DNA from: Sweltsa coloradensis
Taxonomy: Eukaryota; Arthropoda; Insecta; Plecoptera; Chloroperlidae
Reading direction: 5' to 3'
Assembly (NCBI GenBank): GCA_024449915.1
Contig: JAMZAV010000765.1
Location: forward strand, 482,619 to 546,618
Length of the DNA: 64,000 nt
Position numbers and translations under genes: made by a program. Below are positions 1 to 12,200 of this stretch, one piece after another. The notes below the pieces were generated by a model that saw only the letters and a program-made list of their open reading frames with translations, was not told the origin of the DNA and did no database searches. Position 1 is the stretch's first letter, and every line of letters starts with the position of its first letter.

Positions 1-80
1 GGACCCAAAATATCCCACTTTGAACTTTGGGTACCTGTCTCAACTACTCTTATTATAAAGCTAAGGAATGCTCTGCATAC

Positions 81-216
81 CCTTTTTTGTGTAAAGCGGT
101 GCTTATCTTGTTGCTGGCGTATGACTTGCTGTTGGAAGCGGTTGAACTTGATGGCTTCCTGGTTTAGCTCATCTACGCGGTCCATCAGAGAACGGAGTTG
201 GTTCTCGAGTACTGAT
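81..216 (-). CDS. EIF3H: EIF3H coding exon 5 (coiled-coil region)
   Basis: The exon follows acceptor ...TTTCAG at 217-218 and ends at a GTATGC donor (79-80). The first base completes an Ala codon from the previous exon and 45 full codons follow, ending in phase 0. It encodes [20 protein letters not shown] and a Gln/Arg-rich helix ending [10 protein letters not shown], the post-MPN coiled coil of eIF3h. The donor could lie one base earlier, but only this choice keeps the phase whole. Confidence 0.92.
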
Positions 217-3200
217 CTGAAACACACAATAGGTGTAAGCATGTAGAGTAAGGTGGTCAACCTGAGTGTGCTATAGATAGGCTAGCTAGGTCGATACAGG
301 TGGACAGCATACGTATGGAAATAATTCTACAGCACTGAAAAAATAGGCTAGGTATATCAAGTCATATCTAAATCTAGTGGAGCACTAATCCAGATTATAG
401 ACTTACGCAGTTCCCAGGTCAAGGAATTTTGTGCCTTCTTCCTCTGGGACCATTTCTCCCACTTCAGAGAGCATGATGTTGGTTAGATGAGAGTTCCGGA
501 TGACGATTGGTACTTCAAGGAACAGGCTCTCATAGCCAATCTTCAGATTCCTCAAGGCATCCGGTGTGAACTCCCCTTCTTTGTACATGGCAATAGCTTG
601 TGGAGTAAGGCGGTATGCCTTTAGTGCCAGAAAGCCACGGGCCGTCTTTTGAGTATCTGCAAGTTAAAACAGGTTAACTCATTGTCAACATAGGGTACGT
701 TCTGAATGTTGCTCCCACGCGCCCACAACACCCAGACATGCCCAAGATGCCCGAGGTTTAACATTGGGCGTTACGGGTGTGGTGTTTACGGAATGCTTTG
801 GGCACGCCCAAGCTGCAAGTTAGCATTATACGGAACGTACCCACAGAGGTCTTAAAAAGGCTACTTGAACGATCATTAGGCGGTCCTAGTAGGCCTATAG
901 ACACAGCAATGAGTTTTAATTGAAATTGTTCCTAACCAGGCAATTACCCACCATCTAAACACATTTTATTATTATGACCCTCAGACCGTCAGACGGGTCT
1001 TCCACCAAAACAAGATAGTAATGTCAATGGGTACTCAACCCATGTACTGTACTCATTACTATGTATGGTTGCCATTTGATAATCAAAATATTGATTAACA
1101 TGATTATTTCCCAAAAGATTGATAGATTCAGTCTTCCTGGATTGATATTATGATTTAATCAAATAGCTCGCCCGCCCGAAATATTGAATTAACCACTCGT
1201 TCTGCTGAATGTAATCAAATATTTCTAGTCGCTTAGACATAAAACATACAAAATATTATAGGACCTCGCTTTTTTCCATAAATATTTGATCCTCAGTCTC
1301 TATTGTTCAACTTCAATGTGTACACTGCGAGACCTTCAAAACGTATATTGCGCGAGATACAAAGTGCAATGCACAACCACTACAATGCAGGTAACTTGCA
1401 TTGCATGCAATATTGCCAAGTAGAACATCTGCCTTGCATAAACCATTAGTAGAGAAAGCTTTTGTTAAATAAGTAGCCTAAATTTATTTTTTAATTGTTA
1501 GGTAAAACTTCAGTGTTGACCACATAACTGTTACTGATGACGATTTTGTTATCTTCGGCAAGACGGAGCAAGGGGTTAGAGACCTAGGGCTTTATGGTAC
1601 CTACACATTCTTTCTTGTTTTTAGAAGACTAATCTACCGGTAACTCTATAGTAGGCTACACCATATGCCTACATGGTCTTAGGTCAATAAAACATACCTA
1701 CCATAGATAACCACAACAGACTCCTCAATCGATGTCTGGTAATGGTATTGAGACTCCAAGAGTGGGAGACTGAGGAAGTTGCCTACGTCAGCACTCTGGT
1801 ACCAGCCAACATGGTAGTGGTCGACGTTTACTCGACGTAACCGCCTCATCATGGACAACTGGTATTCCTCTGTAAACATATCAAAGCATTAATTAATTTA
1901 TGATTATATTTGGATTAAACATTCACCCTAAACAAACTTTTGATGGCATGTGGAAACTAGAGGTGTGTTCACAGTACCTTCGTACAGGGTAAGGGAACTG
2001 GTTCTGGATCGGGTTAAGCAATATTACAACTTTGAGTATCAGGAATTTTGTTTTTGTTTTTCTCCCACATACTATATTCTTATTGATTAACTTTCCAACA
2101 ATGTTTGCAAAAGAAAAAATGTAAAAAAGTTTACGAAGGTAGGCCTACTAAAATGAGCCAGTTAAAAAAAGTAGTGCTTTGATCCAGAACTGATACCCGG
2201 GTAGCAGTTGTGGATCATCAACCTAAAACTCTTCAAATTGATATAAGGGGTTCATTTATATGTTTCATAAGTAGTGATGCAGCCGCACCTGACAAATTTG
2301 ATTCTGGATGCCCGGTATCAGCATTGATCCACTATCAGTCCCCGGATTAGTTGTGGATCAAAATTGTATTATGAATTATTTTGCAGCCATAAGGCTAGCC
2401 ACAATTTTTTTTCAATACAAAATATAAAGGCAAGACAAGAGCTAACAACTGCGTATAAATTTCATGAGCCAAAAATTCTAAACACAAATTTATCAAATCC
2501 AAAATTTTGAAGAAAAAAAAACTCCCAAATTAGGCCTAGACCAAAACATTTTATTGGATGAGCGTAGCAAAAACTTCAATTTCACTGACCCCCCCAAAAA
2601 ATTTAGCTCCAATGTTTTTTTTTTCTTTCCGTCTGTTTGTTCGCTCGATTCCGGGCAAACGGCATATGCGATCTTGATGAAAATTTGAGGGGACCTTCGT
2701 TTTCTCTGAACTTAGAGGTGTATTGTTTTTGGGTGCAATCGAAGAAATATTTCTCATGAATATCGTACTTTTTCGATTTTTTTCGATTTTTAGTGCGATA
2801 TTTTCGTCACATTTGGGCCGATTCTGACCAAACGGGTGGGGCTACAACGTTCATATTTCACATGGACATTAAGATTAAGGTGTTGAAGTACCTTCTTAAA
2901 GAAAAAGTTGAAAAATTAGCTAGAATCTATAGAAATAAAGTTTTAATATTAGTTTTTTAATTTTTAGTGCGATATTTTCGTCACATTTGGACCGATTCTG
3001 ACCAAACGGGTGGGACTACAACGTTCAGATTTCACATGGACATTAAGGTTATAGTGATGTAGTACCTTTTGAAAGAAAAAGTTGAAAAAGTTAGTCAGAA
3101 TCTACAGAAACAAAGGTTTTAATATGAGTTTTTTGAGGTTTATAATACCAATTAACAAGTATAACAATAGAAACTTGACAACAATCACCTACAATGCATT

Positions 3201-6200
3201 CAAAAAGCACTTGCAAAGGAAAAGTGCAAACAAACGCAAAAAACGCAAACAAAAAACTTACAAAAAACCGCTCATCCATCAACGCGGCGGGACTTTAGCG
3301 TTTTCCTAGTTTTATTAGATTTGCATCTGAAAAGACAGGCTCTAAAAATAAGTGTGCCTTTATGACTTTTAACTTGGTTTTTAAACACTATTATGCTTAC
3401 TGCATGTCCTATTCATTTAACATGGTATTATGATCTACAAAAACGGTCAAAAACCTCTTATTTGTAGACACTTGCAAGGGTGCTTTGAGTAATTGTACAA
3501 GGTAAACCTACTAGGAAGCTTCGCAAACACTTTTTTTAGTCGCGTTGATGGATGAGCTTTTTTTAAGTTTTTAGTTTGCGTGAGATATCTTTACTTTTGC
3601 AAGTTGCTTTGGTTTGCTGCCTACGCATTGTAGGTGATTGTTGTCAAGTTTCTATCGTTTCTTGTCAATTGTTATTATTTACCGTAAAAAACTTATAATT
3701 AAAAGCTTTATTTCTATGGATTCTGGCTAACTTTTTCTTTCAAAAGGAACTACATCACCATAACCTTAATGTCCATGTATAATATGAATGTTGTAGCCCC
3801 ACTCGTTTGGTCAGAATCGGCCCAAATGGCACGAAAATATCGCACTCAAAATCGAAAAAAATCGTAAAAGTACGATGTTCATGAGAAATATGTCTTCGAT
3901 TGTACCCAAAAACAATACACCTCTAAGTTCAGAGATTTCGAAGGTCCCCTCCAATCAAGATTGGATATGCCATTTGCCCGGTAGAGAGCGAACAAACAGA
4001 CAAAAAAAACAAACAAAAAAACAAAAACAAAAACACCTGAGCTAAATTTTTTGGGGGGTCAGTGAAATTGAAGTCTTTGCTTTGCTCATCCAATCATAGA
4101 CAATTCTTAGCAAAACTAATAATGAAAATTCTGACATAGTTTGAAAGCTGGGCTAATAAGATGAAATATTACAATGATACATGCATGTGTATTGTGTATA
4201 GCAATTGCATCTGTTGCAAACGGCAACCATTTTGACAGCATTGTTGACTATTTCTACTTAAGTTGACAAATGACTCAACCTGGTGATGACAGTGTGCAAT
4301 TCCAATGCTCCTTGGATCAATTTATCAGAAAAAACTACTGACGGTGCATCTAGTACATTACATGTAGAATTTACACAAGCCCAAAGATTTTGATACACAA
4401 CTCAACCCCGATCTAGAACTAGTTCCCTTATCCTATATATTTTTTTACTAGGGCAGGGCAAAAAAAATCAATATTTCGATACGATATCGAAAAGTGGAAA
4501 TATTTTCCATATTGATATTTGGCTTCATGTTGAAATATCGAAATTTACACAAAAAATGCTGTGCTGCTTAATTTTGTAATTTTGGTGGAGGTGCCGTAGC
4601 TAATCAAAATTCAGTTAACCTGGCTGGTGCATATATGGTGGAGGTGGCGGGTCATAAAACGCAATTGTTAGTTAGATGGGTTTATGGTGATACCTTATCA
4701 ACCCTATTTGGCCACAAATTATGAAAAATAGACTAACTTTATCAAGAATTTTTTTATTTTTGAAAGATTTTTTTTCATTTAGGGGCCTATAACAAACATT
4801 TTGGCCTACATTTTGATGTATCGATATCATATCGAAAGATTTTGTGTGATATCGATAATTGAATGATGTCATAGCCCAGCACTAATTTTTACATGCCTGT
4901 AACATACATGCCTGGTTACTGTACTGGTCCAAGTCATTTACCCTTGTACCTAAGGCTTTTTCTCTATTGTCGATCTTTTGCATCTTATTGTTTTTACTTG
5001 TATTGACTACTTTTGTACCTAAGCATACATTTTGTACAGTATTTGTAATTCTGCTTGTATTGTTGTAGTAACTTTTGGAAATCAATCGCCCGCCGGGCGA
5101 GTGATTTCTTTGTCGAGCCGTAACATAAGTTGCGTACATTATGTTTCAAACTACGCGGTCAACAAATATGTGGCGGTATTTACCAGGAGTTGATAACCCA
5201 AAAAAGAAACAAAAACCTAATCCCACAGCAGACAATGCAAAATATGAGAAGAATCGTAAGCGCCTTTTTCAAGAACGCTAGCTAACAGAACACACGGGGC
5301 TACGTTTTGACCAACAACTAAATTCGATGTTTTGTTCTGTTTGTGAGATATCTAAAGTAGGAGATAAACACGGTCCATTTGTAAAGGGTAGCCAAATATT
5401 ACGTAATTAATTATTATTACAATTATGTATTTAAGTTATAGTAGTACTATAGTAGTGGTTTGGAGTAGGAATACGGACTAGTATTTGTAATTTCGGACTA
5501 GTAAATTTACAAGTGCACTCGCCCGGAGGGCGAGTGCTAAATATTCTAAAATTCGAGCCCTGACTATAAGAGACTGGAAGCTGAGGTAAAATTAGTAGGT
5601 AGGGCCTACGCAATGTAAAACCGACGGCTTATTACGTTTTCGCTTTTTTACGTTTTCTACGTTTTTACATATATTTCACCAAGTCCTCATCTAGCTTTAT
5701 GGCACTTATGCAAAATTTCTTTCTTTCATGCATTTCTCAACAATAGGCCTACATTTTTTTAGGTTGGTCTTAGTAGATCGTAGTAGTTTCATCCTCTCGC
5801 AGTTGGTCTGCGTCGAGGTTGAGGTCTGCGGCGAGGCCTTTTTCCTCCTTGCTCCCTTCTCTAGTTTCTCACTTGATCACCCTCTTCTCCTTTTTGGGTT
5901 TCCTCCACCTTTGTCATAGGCTTAATAAAATTAGAGAATGCTGTAAGTTCCTCAAACCACCTGCACTTCAGTGAGTCCGATCCGATCAACGATTGTTTTA
6001 CCCAAGAAGGAGTATTTTCCCAGGTCAGTTTTCCATACCCTTCTCTCGTATTTCCGCATGTGATCGACGGATCGTGTCTACCTAAATAATTGGCTTTAAC
6101 CACATAACCGTGAAGCTAATGCAGCCTAAAAATAAGTCCGGCAAAGTATACAATAATCTGCTTTTGGCTCATGAAATTCTGAACTTCCGGTCAGCTGTCT

Positions 6201-9200
6201 AGCCAAATTCCAAGCATTGTTTATTCACAGAGACAGAAGCGCGCATTGCTATCGCATTTCTGTGAAATCCCCCTCTCCCCACCCCGTACTCCAGATGCCA
6301 GCAACATACACACATAAGCTTACTGCAGGAAGTTAGTGTTGGCCCGTTGAAAATTTGAAAAAAAAAATTTTGTTTTCTAATACGGATAATAGGCCTACTT
6401 GAAGTTTTACTGTGTTTACATCAGTAGGCCCATCTCTATTTTTCTCATTGCATGTTTATCTGGACAATTAAAGTTGCCCCGACTGGGGATCGAACCCAGA
6501 ACCTCCGGCTTTAGGCCTATGTACCAATGATATTTATTATATCACCCATCAAATTCCAACTCGCAACCTTCTCGTGGTTTGGCCCGTGATTAGGGGAGTT
6601 TTTCTCCCTGAAACTAATGGCGAGCTCTGGGTCGTCATCGGGGAACTTTCCCCTTCCCTTTGACTACCTCCCCGACGGCGACGACAATGACAACACGGAC
6701 GGATGATGACACAGACGGAGACGACCACGACGTGGGGGAACCCCTGCCCTCCCCATACGCTTGTGGCTGGTTCTGACCAGCACAGGCCTGTCCACCCCTT
6801 GTCCCCCCGCGTCATCCCTTACGTCCCTCCCTTCGTCTCGATTAGCCAAGTTGCATAAATATGAGACGTTAAGCAATATCCAATCAATCAATTTTATATC
6901 ACCCAATATAGGCCTAGCCTAGGACCACAACAAAAACACTTCAATTCATAATATATGTTAATGTATGTAAATAAATAAATCCGTATTTATATTTTAGAGA
7001 CTACCCACTCAGTCACATAACTGATTTTCAGTGGGGGACAGTAAACCAAAGCGACCAAGCTAACCCTGCAGGCCCCGACGCAATCGACGCATGAGCGATA
7101 ATCAACCAAAGATCGATATTTTTTTTAAAATATGAAATAGTAATCAGTGTATTAGGTCATCACTCATCACATAACAATTGGTGATCCTCAATTAATTTCA
7201 TGCTGCATAGGCATGGTAATGAACTCAAATTCAAATTAAATTATTGACTGATTAGGGATCAGTGCTTAAGAGTAATACATAAGCCCTAGCGGTATATGGT
7301 AAAGTAGGCCTAAAATAATAAAAGGCCTACAATCAAATGTGTAGGGCCTATAGCCACAAATGAACAATTTAATTAACAGTATACAATAAGCAGCTTAAAA
7401 CAACCAATTTGCAAGGCATTATTGTTTAGTGCTTATAGTAGGCCTAAGCAGGGTTATCGTTTTTACGGATTTTATCAGTTTTAAACGGATTTTGAGGGTG
7501 CAAAACGGATCTACGGATTTTTATTGCAATTTACGAATTTAAAAAAAAAATGTTTTTTTTTATAGTTTTTTGTTTTACGCAGTTTTTAACTAGGGCTGGT
7601 GAAAAAAATCTATATTTCAATGCAATATCGATAAGTGGGAATATTTTCGATGTAGGCCTATAAATATCAAAATTTACACCAAAAATGCAAAATTTCGGAA
7701 TTTTGGTGGAGGTGCCGGGTAGGTAGGGTAGTCTAAATTAAATTAGGCTGTGTCTCCTACCAACCCCCCCTGGCAGCAGTGAGGCCCACTGCGTAGCACT
7801 GCTGCCAGCCCCCCTACTAGCGAACCTAGTGTGAGAAGGTTGCAACTTCAGTTTAATTGGATGAGCTAAGCGAAGACTTCAATTCCACTGACCCCCCAAA
7901 AAATTTAGCTCGGGTGTTTTTTTTTTTTTTTTTGTCTGTTTGTTCGCTCTCTACCGGGCAAACAGCATGCGATCTTGATGAAAATTTGACAGGACCTTCG
8001 AAATCTCTGAACTTAGACTTGCTACGTTTTTGGGTACAATCGAAGAAATATTTCTCATGAATATCGTACTTTTACGATTTTTTTTCGATTTTTAGTGCGA
8101 TATTTTCGTGACATTTGGGCCGATTCTGACCAAACGGGTAGGGCTACAACGTTCATATTTCACATGGACATTAAGGTAATGGTGATGTATTGCTTTCTGA
8201 AAGAAAAAGTTGAAAAAGTTAGCCAGAATCTATAGAAATAAAGCTTTTAATATAAGTTTTTTGATTTTTTGTGCGATATTTTCGTGCCATTTGGGCCAAT
8301 TCTGACCAAACGGGTGGGGCTACAACGTTCATATTAAACATGGACATTAAGGTTATGGTGATGTAGTACCTTTTGAAACAAAAAGCTGAAAAAGTTAGCC
8401 AGAATCCATAGAAATAAAGCTTTTAATATAAGTTTTTTACGGTAAATAAATAATACCAATTGACAAGAAACAATAGAAACTTGACAACAATCACCTTCAA
8501 TGCGTAGGCAGCAAAACAAAGCACTTGCAAAAGTAAAGATATCCTACGCAAACTAAAAACTTTAAAAAGCTCATCCATCAACGCGGCGGGACTTTAGCGT
8601 TTTCCTAGTTGGTAGGGACCTACACCCCCCCCCCCCCTGGCAGCAGTGTTGTCTAGTACCGTGCCCTGCTGCCAACCCCCCCTGCCTACCTCGTTTAGGC
8701 CCTGTTTAGGCCAGCAGCGGGAATGGTATTCGTCCGACTGGCAAGTAGTAGGGCCTACTGTTTAGTTTAGGTCTGTATTAATACGAGGAATTGGAATTTG
8801 ACGACCTGGCCACCCTCCCTGGCAGAGAAATGATACCGTGTACTGCTGCCAACCCCCCCTGCCTGTAGCGGGAATGGTTGCAGTTGTAACCTTCTCACAC
8901 TAGGTTCGCTAGTAGGGGGGCTGGCAGCAGTGCTACGCAGTGAGCCTCACTGCTGCCAGGGGGGGTTGGTAGGAGGGACGGCCATTAAATTAACCTGGCT
9001 GGTGCATATTATGGTGGACGTGCCGGGTCATAAAACGCGGTTATGAGATCGTAAACATCGTTATATAAATTATAAATGCATTTATGGTGATACCTTATTG
9101 ACCCTATTTGGCCTCAAATCATGAAAAATAGGCCCTAGGCCTACTCTTAAAAAAAATATATTTTTTCATTTTCTTTTTACAAAAATTACATTATGATATA

Positions 9201-12200
9201 TCGATATCATATCAAAATTGGTACAATTAGGCATTAAAAGGATTTTTAAGGATTTAAGTGTTTCATTTAAGGCTATTCCACCGCGTTTTTCTATTTTCCA
9301 AAATATGCTACTAAGTCAAAATATAGTGAATGGCTTTGAAACATGGCCATTTTAGAAAATCAAAAATATTTTTTCCAAATTTTTCTGATCCGGTACACGG
9401 CCAATATAGCCACCTCAAAATAATTTCAAACTTCAATTCGCCAGGGCACACCATTCAACGTAGGGTGTTGTGCTTTTGTGACATTAATTTTCAACTGTTT
9501 TTCTTTGGACTGACTGAGAGAAAACAGATTTATTTTAACAATTGTCTTTCCTGTGAATTTTTTCGTTTGGCGGTACAAATCGGTAAAAAATACCGCCTAA
9601 CGAAAAAATTCGCAGGAAAGACATTTGTTAAAATAAATCTGTTTTCTCTCAGTCAGTCCATAGAAAAACAGTTACAAATTAATGTCACAAAAGCACAACA
9701 CCGTACGTTGAATGGTGTGCCCTGGCGAATTGAAGTTTGAAATTATTTTGAGGTGGCTATATTGGCCGTGTACCGGATCAGAAAAATTTGGAAAAATATT
9801 TTTGATTTTCTAAAATAGCCATGTTTCAAAGCCATTCACTATATTTTAACTTAGTAGCATATTTTGGAAAATAGAAAAACGCGGTGGAATAGCCTTAAGG
9901 ATTTCTGATGTGCTCAAACAGGATTTTTATTTTTTCTTGGTGGCAACCCTGTAGTAAGGTCTTCTACGGTACCGGTACCTACAAACATTGCATTGTTGAC
10001 TTGTAGGCTTGTAGTCTTAAGTTTTTCTGTATTAAAACATTAAGTTGGGCAATAAGCAATCTGTCAATATAAGTACCTAGCCTACAATATATTCTCTTAC
10101 ATCAATGTAGACTTGTTGAGTGCTCGATACACGATAAGATTTCTCTTATAGCAGTAGGTAGGCCTACACACACCACAAGTGTTGTTTTTTCTTTTTTAAA
10201 TCGTGGACATCGAGAAACGTTTGTTTTTAAAGCCGAATTAGATGGTTCAATGTTTCGTTCAATATTCCTTGAATTAAAGGATATAAACGTAATACCTACA
10301 ATCAAAATGTGAAGGAATGCAGGTATCTTGAACAAAACATTGAACCGTCTAATTCAGGCTTAAATGTAGGCCTAGTAGATGTTTCACCACAAAGCAGCAG
10401 TGTTGACGGAAACAAATATGTTTAGGGCCTGCGTATGCGATCACTTGTCAGTAGAAATAAATATCATACTCCTATGAACCGAACGCATAAGTTTTACTCA
10501 TATGGTCACTGCCTAAATATTCCCATAAACAAATGACTACAGATTTTAAAATTAACTTTGGCAGGGAAAACTATGAATATGATATTAAAATTGAAAGACT
10601 CCCTTGAAAAATTTTTTTTTTACTTGAAAATGTTTCAATGAAATGAAAATTTTCATTGAAAATTTAAAATAAAAAAACCATGAAAATTGCCATCACTATC
10701 TGGCAGAGAGAGTGCTCATCTCATACACAATGGGTTGGTATTTGGAGAGGAGTTAACGCTCAACTAGTTTCAAACATTTATTGGGTGAAACAAAATTGGG
10801 AAGCCCTGGATTAAACATCCACACGCCACAAAAGATGTGTGCACTCTCTTTGACCTGACCTGCAGTTGACTTGGAAATTATTTTTAAGAAGATTAGGCCT
10901 ACCTTCATCCATCCCTTCCTCATTATGTTTTGGAAATGGAAAGCAATTGGTGATTTCCAGGCAATTGTCGACAACCAATCCTAGCAGTGCACCCTGAGCG
11001 ACTTCCATATTTCTAGTTGATTCTTCATGGCTGTGTTTGACCATTTTCATAACAGCCTAGAACAAAAATTAGTTAAGGCCCTAAGTCTCTATTTAAGTTA
11101 GGCCTACAACCAATACAATTCAGGCCTACTATTAATGTATATTTCAGGGGTGGTCCCAGCCATTTGTGAAATTTCACATTTTTTCACATTTTTTCATATC
11201 TGGAAAATGAAGTTATTCTCATTTTTTCAAAAGAATTTGAACCTTAAATCCAACTCTCGACAAATCCCCGAGCAGCAAGCTCGCAAAGCGTAACATCCAC
11301 TCGCAGTGAGGTGGCGCGAGTAAAACGGGGTCTGGGGCAAAGCCCCAGCTGCCGGAGGCAAATTCGTCAAGGGCGGAAAATGTTTGGAGTTCTGTGTTAG
11401 TATATTTGGTGGCCTTAAGCGCGTCGGGGAACTTACCCCTTCCCTTTGACTACCTCCACGACGGCGACGACAATGACAACACAGATGGATGATGACACAG
11501 ATGCAGACGGAGACGACCACGACGTGGGGGAACACCTGCCCTCCCCTTATGCATGTGGCTGGTTCTGACCAGCACAGGCCTGTCCACCCCTTGTCCCCCG
11601 CGTCATCCCTTACGTCCCTCCCTTCGTCTCGATTAGCCAAGTTGCATAAATATGAGACGTTAAGCAATATCCAATCAATTAAACGCGATTTGAGACGTCA
11701 TCTACTGGTAATCTTAAAAAACGATTTAAAAGAAAGCTACTATTGCATTACCAACTCTTTACGTTTAGTTCTGATTTTTCACATTTTTCCACACAAATAG
11801 CAAAAAGAGGCACTTTTTTCACAGGTTTTCACGTACCGGTACGAAGTGTACAATTTTTCACATTTTTCACGGACCACCACTGATATTTAATAAAAACACA
11901 AATTAATTTAATAAATTTAATAAATAAATTTAATTTAACAAAAAAAAAAAAAAAAAAAACTAGGCCTAGGTCTAGTCTAGACTACAATAACTGTATGTTT
12001 TGAAATAACTGTATAGCAATTTGAATAGGCTACACTGATACATTTCTCGAACCATTTATGTAGGTAGGCCTACCTACCCTAATCACAATCAGGCAAACTA
12101 AACAGTGCAGTAGGGGGTATAAGGGTAATTTGACGGAAATGTTATTTTGTATTAAATTTAAGATTTTCCTTTACAATAAACAAATCAAAATGGGTAAACT

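Larger units (their letters stand above)
1985..4431. mobile_element. composite DNA transposon with two nested Helentron-like elements
   Basis: The left end (1985-2013) contains GTAAGGGAACTGGTTCTGGA. The inverse of the right end (4400-4431) contains ATAAGGGAACTAGTTCTAGA, an imperfect terminal repeat of about 28 bp. Elements A1 (2554-3309) and A2 (3511-4093) lie inside in opposite orientation. No open transposase is visible and no clear target duplication was found, so the outer element is less certain than the nested ones. Confidence 0.45.
7754..8974. repeat. foldback element with arms of about 95 bp
   Basis: The arms at 7754-7848 and 8882-8974 are almost exact reverse complements. Each contains a smaller hairpin built on CTGGCAGCAGTG and CACTGCTGCCAG. 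Element A3 lies just inside the left arm. A third, partial module with the same CTGGCAGCAG motif lies at 8632-8690. Confidence 0.7.
7591..9215. mobile_element. second hAT-like MITE, split by nested insertions
   Basis: The left part (TAGGGCTGGTGAAAAAAATC through TTTTGGTGGAGGTGCCGGG) and the right part from about 8985 (ACCTGGCTGGTGCATATTAT onward) match the left and right halves of the element at 4449-4884. The inserted block between them contains the foldback arms and element A3. The right terminus is degraded. Confidence 0.5.

Noticed and set aside
9330..9740. 136-codon open frame on the plus strand
   Set aside because: It spans the centre of the long palindrome; both halves encode inverse images of each other and no domain is visible.
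10206..10361. microRNA hairpin
   Set aside because: The loop is about 80 bases and the arms are not of precursor shape; without small-RNA reads a repeat origin is more likely.
11227..11667. 146-codon minus-strand frame with Cys and Arg-rich text
   Set aside because: It lies on a repeated retroposon fragment also present at 6636-6895; GAC/GTC-rich composition keeps several frames open.
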